NCBI GenBank assembly: GCA_028275295.1
Contig: JAPWUY010000124.1
Span: 1 to 6,216 of the forward strand
Direction of reading: 5' to 3'
Origin: Thermodesulfobacteriota bacterium
GTDB lineage: Bacteria > Desulfobacterota > Desulfocorpusculales > Desulfocorpusculum
DNA length: 6,216 bases
The notes beneath the pieces are model-generated. The model ran no database searches. It was not told the DNA's origin and saw nothing but the letters and a program-made list of their open reading frames with translations. Each line of letters opens with the position of its first letter. The stretch's first letter is position 1. Below are positions 1 through 5,405 of the stretch, piece after piece. The translations under genes were made by a program, and so were the position numbers.

Positions 1-1
1 G

Positions 2-244
2 GGAAAGGTCCATTTTTCGGGGAAGGTTCCGACAGCGGGGATGTCATCGAGGGAGAGGGTGCTGAAGCTGGTTTCTTTGGGTGTGGATGTGCTTGTCTGC
101 GGGGGGATAAGCAGGGGAGTCCAAATGGAGCTTGAGAGAAAGGGAATAAAGGTCCTGGCCAATATGGAGGGTGATCCCATGGAGGTCATCTCCTCTTTAG
201 GGGATTGCGGGGCCAGAGGTTCTTCAGCTTCCGGGAGGAATTGA
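2..244 (+). CDS. NifX/NifB-C-like dinitrogenase iron-molybdenum cofactor family protein (3' part only, probably frameshifted)
   Basis: The reading frame is open through the left edge, so the N-terminus lies outside the window; the internal ATG at 41 is probably not the start. The visible part has the end of the RNase-H-like fold typical of the NifX/NafY/NifB-C family: a helix (RERVLKLVSLGVD), a strand followed by a glycine-rich turn (VDVLVCGGISRG), a second helix (QMELERKGIK) and a strand leading to EGDPMEVISS, which matches the family pattern of gVDvvicggIsr...L...GI.v....GdveEv. Members bind or carry iron-sulfur or Fe-Mo cofactor precursors, but many non-nif copies have unknown roles, and nothing here proves nitrogen fixation. 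After about codon 65 the frame runs into low-complexity sequence and stops at 244, while the next frame continues sensibly to 264, so one base seems missing at 196-198. The radical SAM gene follows about 60 bp downstream on the same strand. Family assignment is fairly sure; exact function is unknown. Confidence 0.7.
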   Translation, partial: GKVHFSGKVPTAGMSSRERVLKLVSLGVDVLVCGGISRGVQMELERKGIKVLANMEGDPMEVISSLGDCGARGSSASGRN

Positions 245-264
245 AAGGGGTGATAGAGGAGTGA
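196..264 (+). other. Displaced C-terminal coding segment of the NifX-like gene
   Basis: Frame 1 from 196 reads F-R-G-L-R-G-Q-R-F-F-S-F-R-E-E-L-K-G-V-I-E-E and stops with TGA at 262-264. Adding one T to the TTT at 196-198 joins EVISS directly to this segment. The result (EVISSFRGLRGQRF, then an acidic-basic helix) is much closer to the usual C-terminus of the family, a helix then R-F, than the Gly/Ser-rich ending in the annotated frame. I infer that this is the true C-terminus, displaced by a one-base deletion or a sequencing error. Confidence 0.45.
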
Positions 265-321
265 ATGGAGTCCAGTCTCCTTGCAAGGGCAGGATACCCA
301 ATTTGAGGAGGTGAGGGGGAA

Positions 322-1743
322 ATGAAGGGCATAAGCGATCTCAAGAGGGCCGGAGCGGAAGAAGTCGTAAACCAGATATGTCGTCTTCTAGGGGGCGTGT
401 CCCTCGAGAGGATGATACAGCTTACCCATTTGGGTGAGCTCCTCACCCATGATCCCGAGATAAAGAGGGTGGTGAGAGGGGTTAGATCCTACCTTCAGGA
501 TGAGAACCATTCAGCGAGGAGGCTTTTCGCCAGGGTGATGGAATATCTTCCCAGGGAGAACAGGGAAAAGCTCTTCAAGAGTCTTTTCCTTCACGGGTTT
601 TTCTTGGGCAAAAGGAAGAGAGAAGAGTTCGCCAAGGAAAACGGATACGAGCCTCCTCTCCTCATGATCCTTAGCCCCAGTTGGCAGTGCAACCTGAGAT
701 GCAAAGGGTGCTACACACTGGGATATGCGAGAACCTCCAAGGGTCTCTCCAAGGAGGTGGTCGAGAGGATCCTCGGAGAGTGCGAGGAGATGGGCATCTT
801 CTTCGTGACCATCTTGGGAGGGGAGCCGCTCATGTGGCCGCACCTTCTCGATGTCATAGGATCCCATCCCAATATCTTCTTCCAGGTCTACACCAATGGG
901 ACTCTCCTCACCGAGGAGATAGCTCGAGAGCTTTCCAGACTGGGAAACGCGGCTTTGGTCTTCAGTATCGAAGGTGGGGAGGAGGAGACGGACTCCTGGA
1001 GGGGGAAGGGCGTTTATGCCAAGATCATGCACGCAATGGACCTGGCAAGGGAAGCGAGACTCATAATAGGCACATCGGCGACAGTCACATCCCAAAACGT
1101 GGAGGTGGTATCTTCGGACGACTTCTTGGACTTCATGATCTCCAAGGGCTCCTTGGCCCAGATGTACTTCCTTTACCTACCCGTCAATGGAAAGGCTGAC
1201 TTCTCCCTCATGGTCACGCCTGAACAGAGGGATCTCTTGAGGAGAAGAGTCCTCACTGCTAGAAGGACGAAGCCAATTTTCATAGTTGATTTCTGGAACG
1301 ATGGCCCTTACGTCGACGGATGCATAGCAGGAGGAAGGAGCTACTTCCATGTAAACGCAAACGGAGATGTGGAACCCTGCGTCTACACCCATATCGCAGT
1401 TGACAACATTCACGAGACAAGCTTGAAGAAGGCCCTAAATAGCGAGCTTTTCAGGGCCATAAGGGCAAGGCAGCCTCACAATAGGAATCACCTGAGGCCG
1501 TGCATGATCATAGATAACCCCCATGTCATGAGGGAGATAATAGAGGAGCTCCATCCCCGATTCACCCATCCCGGGGCAGAGGAGATTTACACCCGTCTCA
1601 AGGACAAGATGGATGAGTACGCTGCGAGATATGCCAGGCTCGCAGACGAGATCTGGAAAAAGGAATACTCGTGGTGCTGGGCAAGCTGCGCCAAGGAAGG
1701 AGAAGAGTTTCGGAAAGAAGAGGCTGTAGCTACAGCTAACTGA
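322..1743 (+). CDS. Radical SAM enzyme with half-SPASM C-terminal cysteine motif
   Basis: The 473-residue protein starts at an ATG with an excellent Shine-Dalgarno (AGGAGGTGA at 306-314, 7-nt spacer). Residues 1 to about 108 are a mainly helical, charged N-terminal region that I do not recognise. The radical SAM core begins at about 112 and carries the CxxxCxxC cluster motif C123-NLR-C127-KG-C130, the SAM-binding GGEP at 166-169 and a YTNGTLL strand near 190. Near the C-terminus, C334 and C353 fit CX13GX4C, the first half of a SPASM auxiliary-cluster motif. The canonical second half (CX2CX5CX3C) is absent; only C394 and a terminal CxxxC (C452, C456) remain, which could ligand one extra cluster. 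It probably acts in the cytoplasm and cleaves SAM to a 5'-deoxyadenosyl radical in the MoaA/PqqE/SPASM superfamily. The substrate is unknown, and no precursor-peptide gene is evident beside it. Arginine codons are 34 AGA/AGG to 5 CGN. It sits between the NifX-like and hydrolase genes on the same strand, probably as one operon. Confidence 0.9.
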   Translation: MKGISDLKRAGAEEVVNQICRLLGGVSLERMIQLTHLGELLTHDPEIKRVVRGVRSYLQDENHSARRLFARVMEYLPRENREKLFKSLFLHGFFLGKRKREEFAKENGYEPPLLMILSPSWQCNLRCKGCYTLGYARTSKGLSKEVVERILGECEEMGIFFVTILGGEPLMWPHLLDVIGSHPNIFFQVYTNGTLLTEEIARELSRLGNAALVFSIEGGEEETDSWRGKGVYAKIMHAMDLAREARLIIGTSATVTSQNVEVVSSDDFLDFMISKGSLAQMYFLYLPVNGKADFSLMVTPEQRDLLRRRVLTARRTKPIFIVDFWNDGPYVDGCIAGGRSYFHVNANGDVEPCVYTHIAVDNIHETSLKKALNSELFRAIRARQPHNRNHLRPCMIIDNPHVMREIIEELHPRFTHPGAEEIYTRLKDKMDEYAARYARLADEIWKKEYSWCWASCAKEGEEFRKEEAVATAN

Positions 1744-1772
1744 TGTGAGATGAAGATCCCTTTTGGCTAGAA

Positions 1773-3059
1773 GTGAAAACGAGCGGCTCGAGTATCCCCT
1801 TCCCGATCCTGAGGGGAGAGGTCAGATGCCCCCTTTTCCCTTGGGCTCGAGTCTCGGAGAGGGCCATGGAGCTGGAGTCTGAATTGGAAAGGGTGTACAG
1901 AGCCTTCAGGTCTTCCCTCACGAGCTCGGAAGCCAGGGCTGGAGGCTCTGGGGTCATGTTCTCCTCCTTGGAGATGCGCTCTAGGGGCTGGGAAGTCCTC
2001 TTGGAAGGGGATCGAGCCATAAATGAAAACATCCGATTCAGGATCCCCCTCTCCTTTCCAGAAAAAGGGATCCCAGCAGACCAATGCCTCATTTTGGGTC
2101 ACGGATTCAACGAGACGGACTACGCCAAGATCTTCCCTTGGTCTTACTTTCTATGCCGGGAACTCGGGATCCCAGTTTTGGTTTTTCCGTGCGCCTTTCA
2201 TCTGAACAGGAGGCCTTCTCACTGGGTCAAGCTGAGTAGGTCCCTTTACCACAAGAGGAGACAGATCAAGGCCAATCGCTCCTCGAGTCCTTTCAACTCT
2301 GTGGCGAGCGAGAGGATGTCAGAAGCTCCCCAGAGATTCTTCCTGGGCGCTCTCCAAAGCCACGGGGACTTGCTCGATCTCGTGAGGCTCATCCGCTCGG
2401 GAAAGCTCAAGGTGGCTTCTGGGGGCCAACTCCTGGCCTTGACCCAAGAGGGCGCCATCGTCCACTTTCTCGGATACTCCTTGAGCGGTTACCTTTTCTT
2501 GGGCGAGCTTCTCCTGGATGGTGAGGGCCTCTTCGAGGAAAGTAAATGCGTTCTTTTCAATTCCTTCGCGGCCTGGGATGAGGCCAATCCGGTCAGTGTC
2601 TTGGTTGTGGATGAGGAGGCTTATCGCAAAGGCACGGATTTCTATTTGGGAACGTACAGGCTGAGTTCCCCCAAGGAATTCGTGGCCCTCTATGAGGATA
2701 GCCGAGAAGGTGTGCTCTTCAGGAGACTCTTTCTGAGAGACAGTGGCTTCTCCCCCTTGAAGGCCGAGCTAGCCCCTTTGAGGGAGAGGCTTCTCCTCGT
2801 GGCTGATCCCCACGATCCCATTTTCCCGGGCAAGGCCATAGCGAGGCACCTTGGGGAGGGGATGGCAACGGTCTTTCTAACACTCGGAAGGCACGAGTTC
2901 CCCTTTAACATCTCGAGGACAGATAGCGAGAGCTTCCACCACCTGGCCAAGGCCATGAGGCGAAGTTGGCTACCAGCTCCCTCCTACAGGGAGGTGTTCC
3001 AGAATTGGCTCGCCTTAATCGTGAGGTTCCTCACCGGGTCTCCCTTTGGAGAGAAATGA
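1773..3059 (+). CDS. Alpha/beta-hydrolase-fold protein, DUF6051-like
   Basis: This 428-residue protein (GTG start) has alpha/beta-hydrolase features. An HGFNE motif (H110-E114) resembles an oxyanion-hole loop. The nucleophile elbow is G234-Y-S236-L-S238-G, so S236 is the probable nucleophile in a small-x-Ser-x-small turn. An acid loop reads D345-P-H-D348-P, and a late histidine (H374) lies in GRHEFPF. The stretches FHLNR (from about 142), QRFFLGALQSH and GYSLSGYL recall the uncharacterised DUF6051 family; that link rests on memory of the family, not on a search. There is no signal peptide or membrane helix, so it is probably cytoplasmic. The substrate is unknown. It starts 29 bp after the radical SAM stop, consistent with co-transcription. 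The GTG start has no clear ribosome binding site. An in-frame ATG at 1866 is preceded by GGAG at 1856-1859 with a 6-nt spacer and would give 397 residues. I kept the longer form because codons 1773-1865 look coding (GC-rich third positions, AGG arginine). Confidence 0.8.
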   Translation: MKTSGSSIPFPILRGEVRCPLFPWARVSERAMELESELERVYRAFRSSLTSSEARAGGSGVMFSSLEMRSRGWEVLLEGDRAINENIRFRIPLSFPEKGIPADQCLILGHGFNETDYAKIFPWSYFLCRELGIPVLVFPCAFHLNRRPSHWVKLSRSLYHKRRQIKANRSSSPFNSVASERMSEAPQRFFLGALQSHGDLLDLVRLIRSGKLKVASGGQLLALTQEGAIVHFLGYSLSGYLFLGELLLDGEGLFEESKCVLFNSFAAWDEANPVSVLVVDEEAYRKGTDFYLGTYRLSSPKEFVALYEDSREGVLFRRLFLRDSGFSPLKAELAPLRERLLLVADPHDPIFPGKAIARHLGEGMATVFLTLGRHEFPFNISRTDSESFHHLAKAMRRSWLPAPSYREVFQNWLALIVRFLTGSPFGEK

Positions 3060-3069
3060 CACCCCTTCC

Positions 3070-3084
3070 GAAGGCTTGGCCTTC
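3070..3084 (+). terminator. Hairpin just after the hydrolase gene, possible terminator
   Basis: A perfect 6-bp stem (GAAGGC / GCCTTC) with a 3-nt TTG loop begins 10 bp after the hydrolase stop codon. Flanking CCCC (3062-3065) and the G-run at 3087-3091 can extend it with a bulge. No T-tract follows, so intrinsic termination is uncertain, and the hairpin could simply stabilise the 3' end of the mRNA. Confidence 0.35.
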
Positions 3085-3136
3085 TCGGGGGCAGGTCCTC
3101 TCGCCATTCCTCCAGGAAGACCCTCGTTCCCAGAGT

Positions 3137-3160
3137 GGGGGAGGTCCCCCCGTTTCCTTT
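3137..3160 (+). terminator. GC hairpin followed by pyrimidine-rich tract, possible terminator
   Basis: GGGGG at 3137-3141 and CCCCC at 3146-3150 form a 5-bp stem with a 4-nt loop, followed by GTTTCCTTT at 3152-3160. It lies about 80 bp downstream of the hydrolase gene and could be a second or main terminator for the plus-strand operon. The stem is short and the T-tract is interrupted. Confidence 0.35.
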
Positions 3161-3281
3161 CGCTCAGAACGGCGGAATCCAATCCGGATCTCCGCAACTT
3201 CTTACAAGTCGCCGCTTTCCTGCGCCCACAGGTGAAACAAGACCACACGCAGGGGATTTGGAAGGGCGGGCGTCTTTCCCA

Positions 3282-3322
3282 GCGCAAGAATGAGGATTAG
3301 GAAAGTCGCACCTCCCTTGCGC
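3282..3322. repeat. Inverted repeat with nested stem (GCGCAAG / CTTGCGC)
   Basis: GCGCAAG (3282-3288) is the exact complement of CTTGCGC (3316-3322). Inside it, GAGG (3292-3295) pairs with CCTC (3311-3314), giving a two-part hairpin with a 15-nt loop. It overlaps the first copy of a 12-bp direct repeat and abuts the perfect palindrome GCCGTACGGC at 3321-3330. It could mark the end of the minus-strand cassette transcript, but no U-tract is seen on either strand. The function is unknown. Confidence 0.4.
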
Positions 3323-3378
3323 CGTACGGCCTCTCGAGCCCTGCAAGACCCACTCCTAGGGTAAATACCTCCCTTGCG
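3310..3378. repeat. 12-bp direct repeat pair in the convergent intergenic region
   Basis: ACCTCCCTTGCG occurs at 3310-3321 and again at 3367-3378, 57 bp apart start to start. On the minus strand each copy reads CGCAAGGGAGGT, which contains a Shine-Dalgarno-like AGGGAGG, but neither is followed by a convincing gene. The repeats lie in the non-coding stretch and the very end of the possible displaced tail of the small cassette gene. Origin and role are unknown. Confidence 0.45.
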
Positions 3379-3507
3379 TCCGTGCCCCAGAGGCAAGGAC
3401 CACGGGCCCAGCTCCCAGGTCTATGTCGACATCCAACCTTTTCTTTGGACCGGATATACCCGCCTGGCTTAACCGCCTAGCTTGTGGGGATCCTTTAGTG
3501 ATATGCA
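3356..3507 (-). other. Displaced C-terminal coding segment of the small cassette gene
   Basis: On the minus strand, in the frame next to the annotated small gene, the codons after the GGG at 3508-3510 read V-H-I-T-K-G-S-P-Q-A-R-R-L-S-Q-A-G-I-S-G, then PKKRLDVDIDL and a short tail ending at TAG (3356-3358). Adding one G to that GGG joins WVATDG to VHITKGSPQARRL. This gives a strand then a basic helix, a more natural ending than the annotated DGCISLKDPHKLGG. The real end of the protein is probably near KKRLDV or at 3356. This is inference from reading frames; a deletion or a sequencing error would both explain it. Confidence 0.5.
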
Positions 3508-3879
3508 CCCATCTGTTGCGACCCAGAAAAAGCGTCCTCCACTCATACTCCATAACTCCGGAGACTGGTTTTCAAGCCGACTTTTCAGCCATTCGAGCTT
3601 CTTGAGCACTTCTCCAACATTGCTTGATGAGGCGGGGTGGAATTCAACCCATATCGCTAGCTCGCGACTGGAACGCCTATAACCGATACCGTAGTCCCAG
3701 CGCCGATCGTTTGGTAGTGCCTTAGCCAACCCTCGGTCCAGATCCACGCTGCCCGTCAGCTTTCCAGGATTCTTGCAATGGATCTTTGCTCGATTGTCTG
3801 ACCTCAAGGCCTGCAAGCCACGTTGGTAAAAATTTCGCAGCACAGGAGAGGCCTTCACTGGTCGTTCAAATTGGGTCAT
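3469..3879 (-). CDS. Small conserved protein of the ATPase cassette; candidate PD-(D/E)XK-like nuclease, probably frameshifted at the C-terminus
   Basis: The frame encodes 136 residues from an ATG inside the 3' end of the ATPase gene (14-bp overlap), with no strong ribosome binding site of its own, so translation is probably coupled. I do not recognise a characterised family. The predicted order is helix (RNFYQRGLQAL, about 15-25), strand (AKIHC), G43-S-V-D46-L-D48, strand W61-D62-Y-G-I-G-Y, strand L-A-I-W-V-E79-F-H81-P-A, a long helix (NVGEVLKKLEWLKSRL, 87-102) and a strand (GRFFWVATDG). This alpha-beta-beta-beta-alpha-beta order, with D62 and E79-x-H81 where PD-(D/E)XK nucleases carry D and (D/E)xK, suggests a nuclease variant; that is inference only. 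The last 12 residues look wrong, and the adjacent frame from 3507 to 3356 continues better, so one base may be missing at 3508-3510. Arginine codons are 11 CGN to 2 AGR, unlike the flanking host genes. Confidence 0.7.
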   Translation of the reverse strand: MTQFERPVKASPVLRNFYQRGLQALRSDNRAKIHCKNPGKLTGSVDLDRGLAKALPNDRRWDYGIGYRRSSRELAIWVEFHPASSSNVGEVLKKLEWLKSRLENQSPELWSMSGGRFFWVATDGCISLKDPHKLGG

Positions 3880-5041
3880 AGCTACCGGAAGGGTTACGTT
3901 GGGAATTCGCCACGATGCTTGCTATGAAATCGTTGACCCTGCCGCTGAATTCTGTCAAGCCACCCCAACCAGCTTCCTCAGCACGATCCGATCCAGGATC
4001 CAGGTTGGAGATGTCCGCCACCAACCCCTGTTGGTTGAAGTAATACACTCGAACGTGCTTTTGAATCGCTTTCTGGGCGACTTTTTTCATCGGATCGCTT
4101 TTGCGGACGTCGAACAATTCGAGTAATTTGGTCGGGTCGGCTCGGTGTTCTTTGATGACACGAAGCGCCCAGACAACATCCGACACGTGAGGGGAATGTG
4201 TGGAGATACAGACTCTGTAGCCCCTCCAGAGCAGTTCGAACACGAGTAGAAGCACAACAGAGATCGCATTGGGGTGCAATCCCATCTCCGGCTCCTCTAT
4301 GATGACGCACTGGGTGTCACCACGACGTTGAACTTTTGCAGATGTCATGAGCCAATAGAGGTCCATGAGGAGAGGCACGAACTCCCGCTGGCCGGCTGAC
4401 CACGCCAAGAAGCCAATGGAGTCCTCCTGCTTTTGGAGGACGAGCCTCTTCTGCGTACGATTCCGGTCCACCACAAGCGCAAAACCACCAAACGCGTGCC
4501 GCGACAATAAATTACGGTACTCCTCCTTCAGCCGTCTTGTCTTGGGAAACAAATAGAGTGCCCCGCTGAATTCCTCTTCCATGAGTAACCGAAAGTTCTC
4601 GCTAAAATCGCGCGCGGTAAATGGATCTCCGCTGGTGAAGCCCTGGAAGGGGCGGGGCCAGCCATTGGCGAGAGTCAGGACTCGCTGCGCGGGTATGTAA
4701 AAGACGGCTGCTTTACGACTACGGGCCCTCCGTATGGCCAACTCCTCGATACCGACCGACTCACCGTTGACCTTAATGCGACTCTCGGTTTCGCGCCATA
4801 CATTTTGCATCCCCTCTCCGAGGTAGACACTCAAAAACCGCTCGATTTCGCCTTTCCAGTCGATGCCATGTTTGCGCAATTGATCGTGTATGTACCCCGT
4901 ATCCTCAACGAGCTTGAGAAACTGAAGAAAAATGCTCTTGCCCGTGGCTTGAGGACCCACGAACACGGTCAAGTCCCCCAAGGTCACATCTGCCTTTTGG
5001 ATTTGACCGACTCGTTCAACTTCCAACGACCGCGTTTTCAT
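3866..5041 (-). CDS. AAA/ABC-class ATPase of a two-gene cassette (candidate defence ATPase)
   Basis: The 391-residue protein has a complete ABC/AAA_15-like nucleotide-binding fold. Strand LTVFV leads into the Walker A G29-PQATGKS36. The motif WSAGQRE (214-220) sits where the ABC signature is found. Walker B is CVIIEEPE (245-252), with E249/E250, then the family-typical MGLHPNA. The H-loop is ISTHSPH, with H282. The C-terminal 70 residues (YYFNQQG, DISNLDPGSD, WGGLTEFSGR) look conserved but carry no TOPRIM or HNH motif. There is no membrane segment. It probably forms a cytosolic dimer that uses ATP to control its partner; this is inferred from OLD, PtuA and AriA-like ATPases. The ATG at 5039-5041 is the only possible start in frame (an in-frame stop lies just upstream), with GAGGGG at 11-nt spacing. 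It overlaps the small downstream gene by 14 bp. Arginine codons are 27 CGN to 6 AGR, opposite to the flanking genes, pointing to horizontal transfer. Confidence 0.88.
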   Translation of the reverse strand: MKTRSLEVERVGQIQKADVTLGDLTVFVGPQATGKSIFLQFLKLVEDTGYIHDQLRKHGIDWKGEIERFLSVYLGEGMQNVWRETESRIKVNGESVGIEELAIRRARSRKAAVFYIPAQRVLTLANGWPRPFQGFTSGDPFTARDFSENFRLLMEEEFSGALYLFPKTRRLKEEYRNLLSRHAFGGFALVVDRNRTQKRLVLQKQEDSIGFLAWSAGQREFVPLLMDLYWLMTSAKVQRRGDTQCVIIEEPEMGLHPNAISVVLLLVFELLWRGYRVCISTHSPHVSDVVWALRVIKEHRADPTKLLELFDVRKSDPMKKVAQKAIQKHVRVYYFNQQGLVADISNLDPGSDRAEEAGWGGLTEFSGRVNDFIASIVANSQRNPSGSYDPI

Positions 5042-5067
5042 TCCGAAGCCTGCCCCTCACTCATCAT
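5038..5067 (-). other. Nine-codon leader ORF overlapping the ATPase start (ATGA)
   Basis: On the minus strand an ATG at 5067 begins M-M-S-E-G-Q-A-S-E and stops with TGA that overlaps the ATPase ATG in the form ATGA. It has its own Shine-Dalgarno-like AGGGGG at 5080-5075 with a 7-nt spacer, a better spacing than the one before the ATPase start itself. It could couple translation into the ATPase gene, or be chance. No attenuator hairpin was seen. Confidence 0.3.
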
Positions 5068-5298
5068 TGTTCTACCCCCTTAACCGCTTGTTAAACTAGC
5101 GTACTTTCCTCACGGGGCCAATCTAGGGGGTCCCTTCAGAGCCAAACCTCTTCTCGGGGGGCTTTTACCAACCCGGCGCACAAGGTATTTCCCTATTTTT
5201 TTCCCCTTCTTCGCGGAGACTGTTGCCTCCTTCGCGAATGAAATCTCGACAGAAAATTCTAAGGTTTCCGAGGGGCCCTTTACCCCTTTCAAATTTTT

Positions 5299-5316
5299 TG
5301 TCTCTTGATGGAGACA
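5299..5316. promoter_or_regulatory. 6-bp inverted repeat upstream of the metal-pump promoter, possible operator
   Basis: TGTCTC (5299-5304) and GAGACA (5311-5316) are exact complements separated by 6 bp, just after a T-run and 15 bp upstream of the putative -35 box. The arrangement suits a dimeric regulator but matches no copper-sensor box (CsoR, CueR, CopY) that I can recall. It is not a terminator on either strand, because the T-run precedes it on plus. Confidence 0.3.
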
Positions 5317-5330
5317 GTTGGGGGTATGGG

Positions 5331-5359
5331 TTAAACCTGGAAGATTGGGGGCGTATACT
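5331..5359 (+). promoter_or_regulatory. Candidate sigma70-type promoter for the P-type ATPase
   Basis: TATACT at 5354-5359 matches five of six bases of the -10 consensus and lies 17 bp after TTAAAC (5331-5336), a weak -35 with three of six matches. Transcription would start near 5366, leaving an 85-nt leader before the ATG. The 17-bp spacer argues against a classic MerR/CueR-type 19-bp promoter. Confidence 0.4.
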
Positions 5360-5394
5360 GGAGAGAGGAAGTCAGGTTTCTGGGGTCGGTCCTC

Positions 5395-5405
5395 TCAGTA
5401 ACTGA
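5395..5405. promoter_or_regulatory. Palindrome in the leader of the metal-pump gene (TCAGT-A-ACTGA)
   Basis: A perfect 5-bp-arm palindrome around one central base lies about 30 bp downstream of the predicted transcription start. GTCAG upstream (5371-5375) can also pair with CTGAC at 5402-5406, so two alternative structures share the right arm. It could be a repressor site or an mRNA structure. No cognate regulator is visible in the window. Confidence 0.3.

Larger units (their letters stand above)
3060..3355. other. Convergent intergenic region, no supported gene
   Basis: About 300 bp lie between the plus-strand hydrolase gene and the minus-strand cassette. Short open frames exist on both strands, but none has a ribosome binding site plus a recognisable product. 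Base usage is GC-rich like the host genes. The region holds the hairpins at 3070-3084, 3137-3160 and 3282-3322, and the palindrome GCCGTACGGC at 3321-3330. I see no tRNA cloverleaf, no transposase remnant and no CRISPR repeat. Confidence 0.5.
3468..5087. repeat. 9-bp direct repeats flanking the ATPase cassette (CTTAACCGC)
   Basis: CTTAACCGC occurs at 3468-3476, over the annotated stop of the small gene, and at 5079-5087, just upstream of the ATPase start. The pair brackets the foreign-looking two-gene unit like a target-site duplication. However, no terminal inverted repeats or transposase are present, and the left copy would lie inside the small gene if its frame continues to 3356. A chance match is quite possible. 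Confidence 0.25.

Noticed and set aside
190..204. Programmed frameshift at CTCTTTAGGGG in the NifX-like gene
   Set aside because: There is no canonical slippery heptamer in the zero frame and no evident stimulatory hairpin; a simple indel explains it better.
265..306. 13-codon plus-strand ORF (MESSLLARAGYPI) between the NifX-like and radical SAM genes
   Set aside because: It is very short, has no family, and its end overlaps the Shine-Dalgarno of the next gene; a precursor peptide for the radical SAM enzyme was considered, but it contains no cysteine and no leader-core look.
511..1095. Long 194-codon minus-strand open frame inside the radical SAM gene
   Set aside because: It is antisense to a gene with clear catalytic motifs, and its product is low-complexity with no recognisable domain.
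3356..3553. 65-codon minus-strand ORF (from MEYEWRTLF) as an independent gene
   Set aside because: Its first part overlaps the small cassette gene in another frame; only the part after about 3507 looks coding, as the displaced tail of that gene.
5196..5202. T-run as an intrinsic terminator
   Set aside because: No adequate hairpin precedes it on the plus strand, and no upstream plus-strand transcript needs terminating there.
5110..5292. 60-codon basic minus-strand ORF upstream of the ATPase
   Set aside because: It starts at TTG with no ribosome binding site, has no recognisable domain and lies in A/T-run intergenic sequence.
5271..5299. AGGGG / CCCCT hairpin followed by T-rich sequence
   Set aside because: The 5-bp stem is followed by an interrupted tract, and no plus-strand gene lies immediately upstream; it was left out as likely chance in GC-rich sequence.
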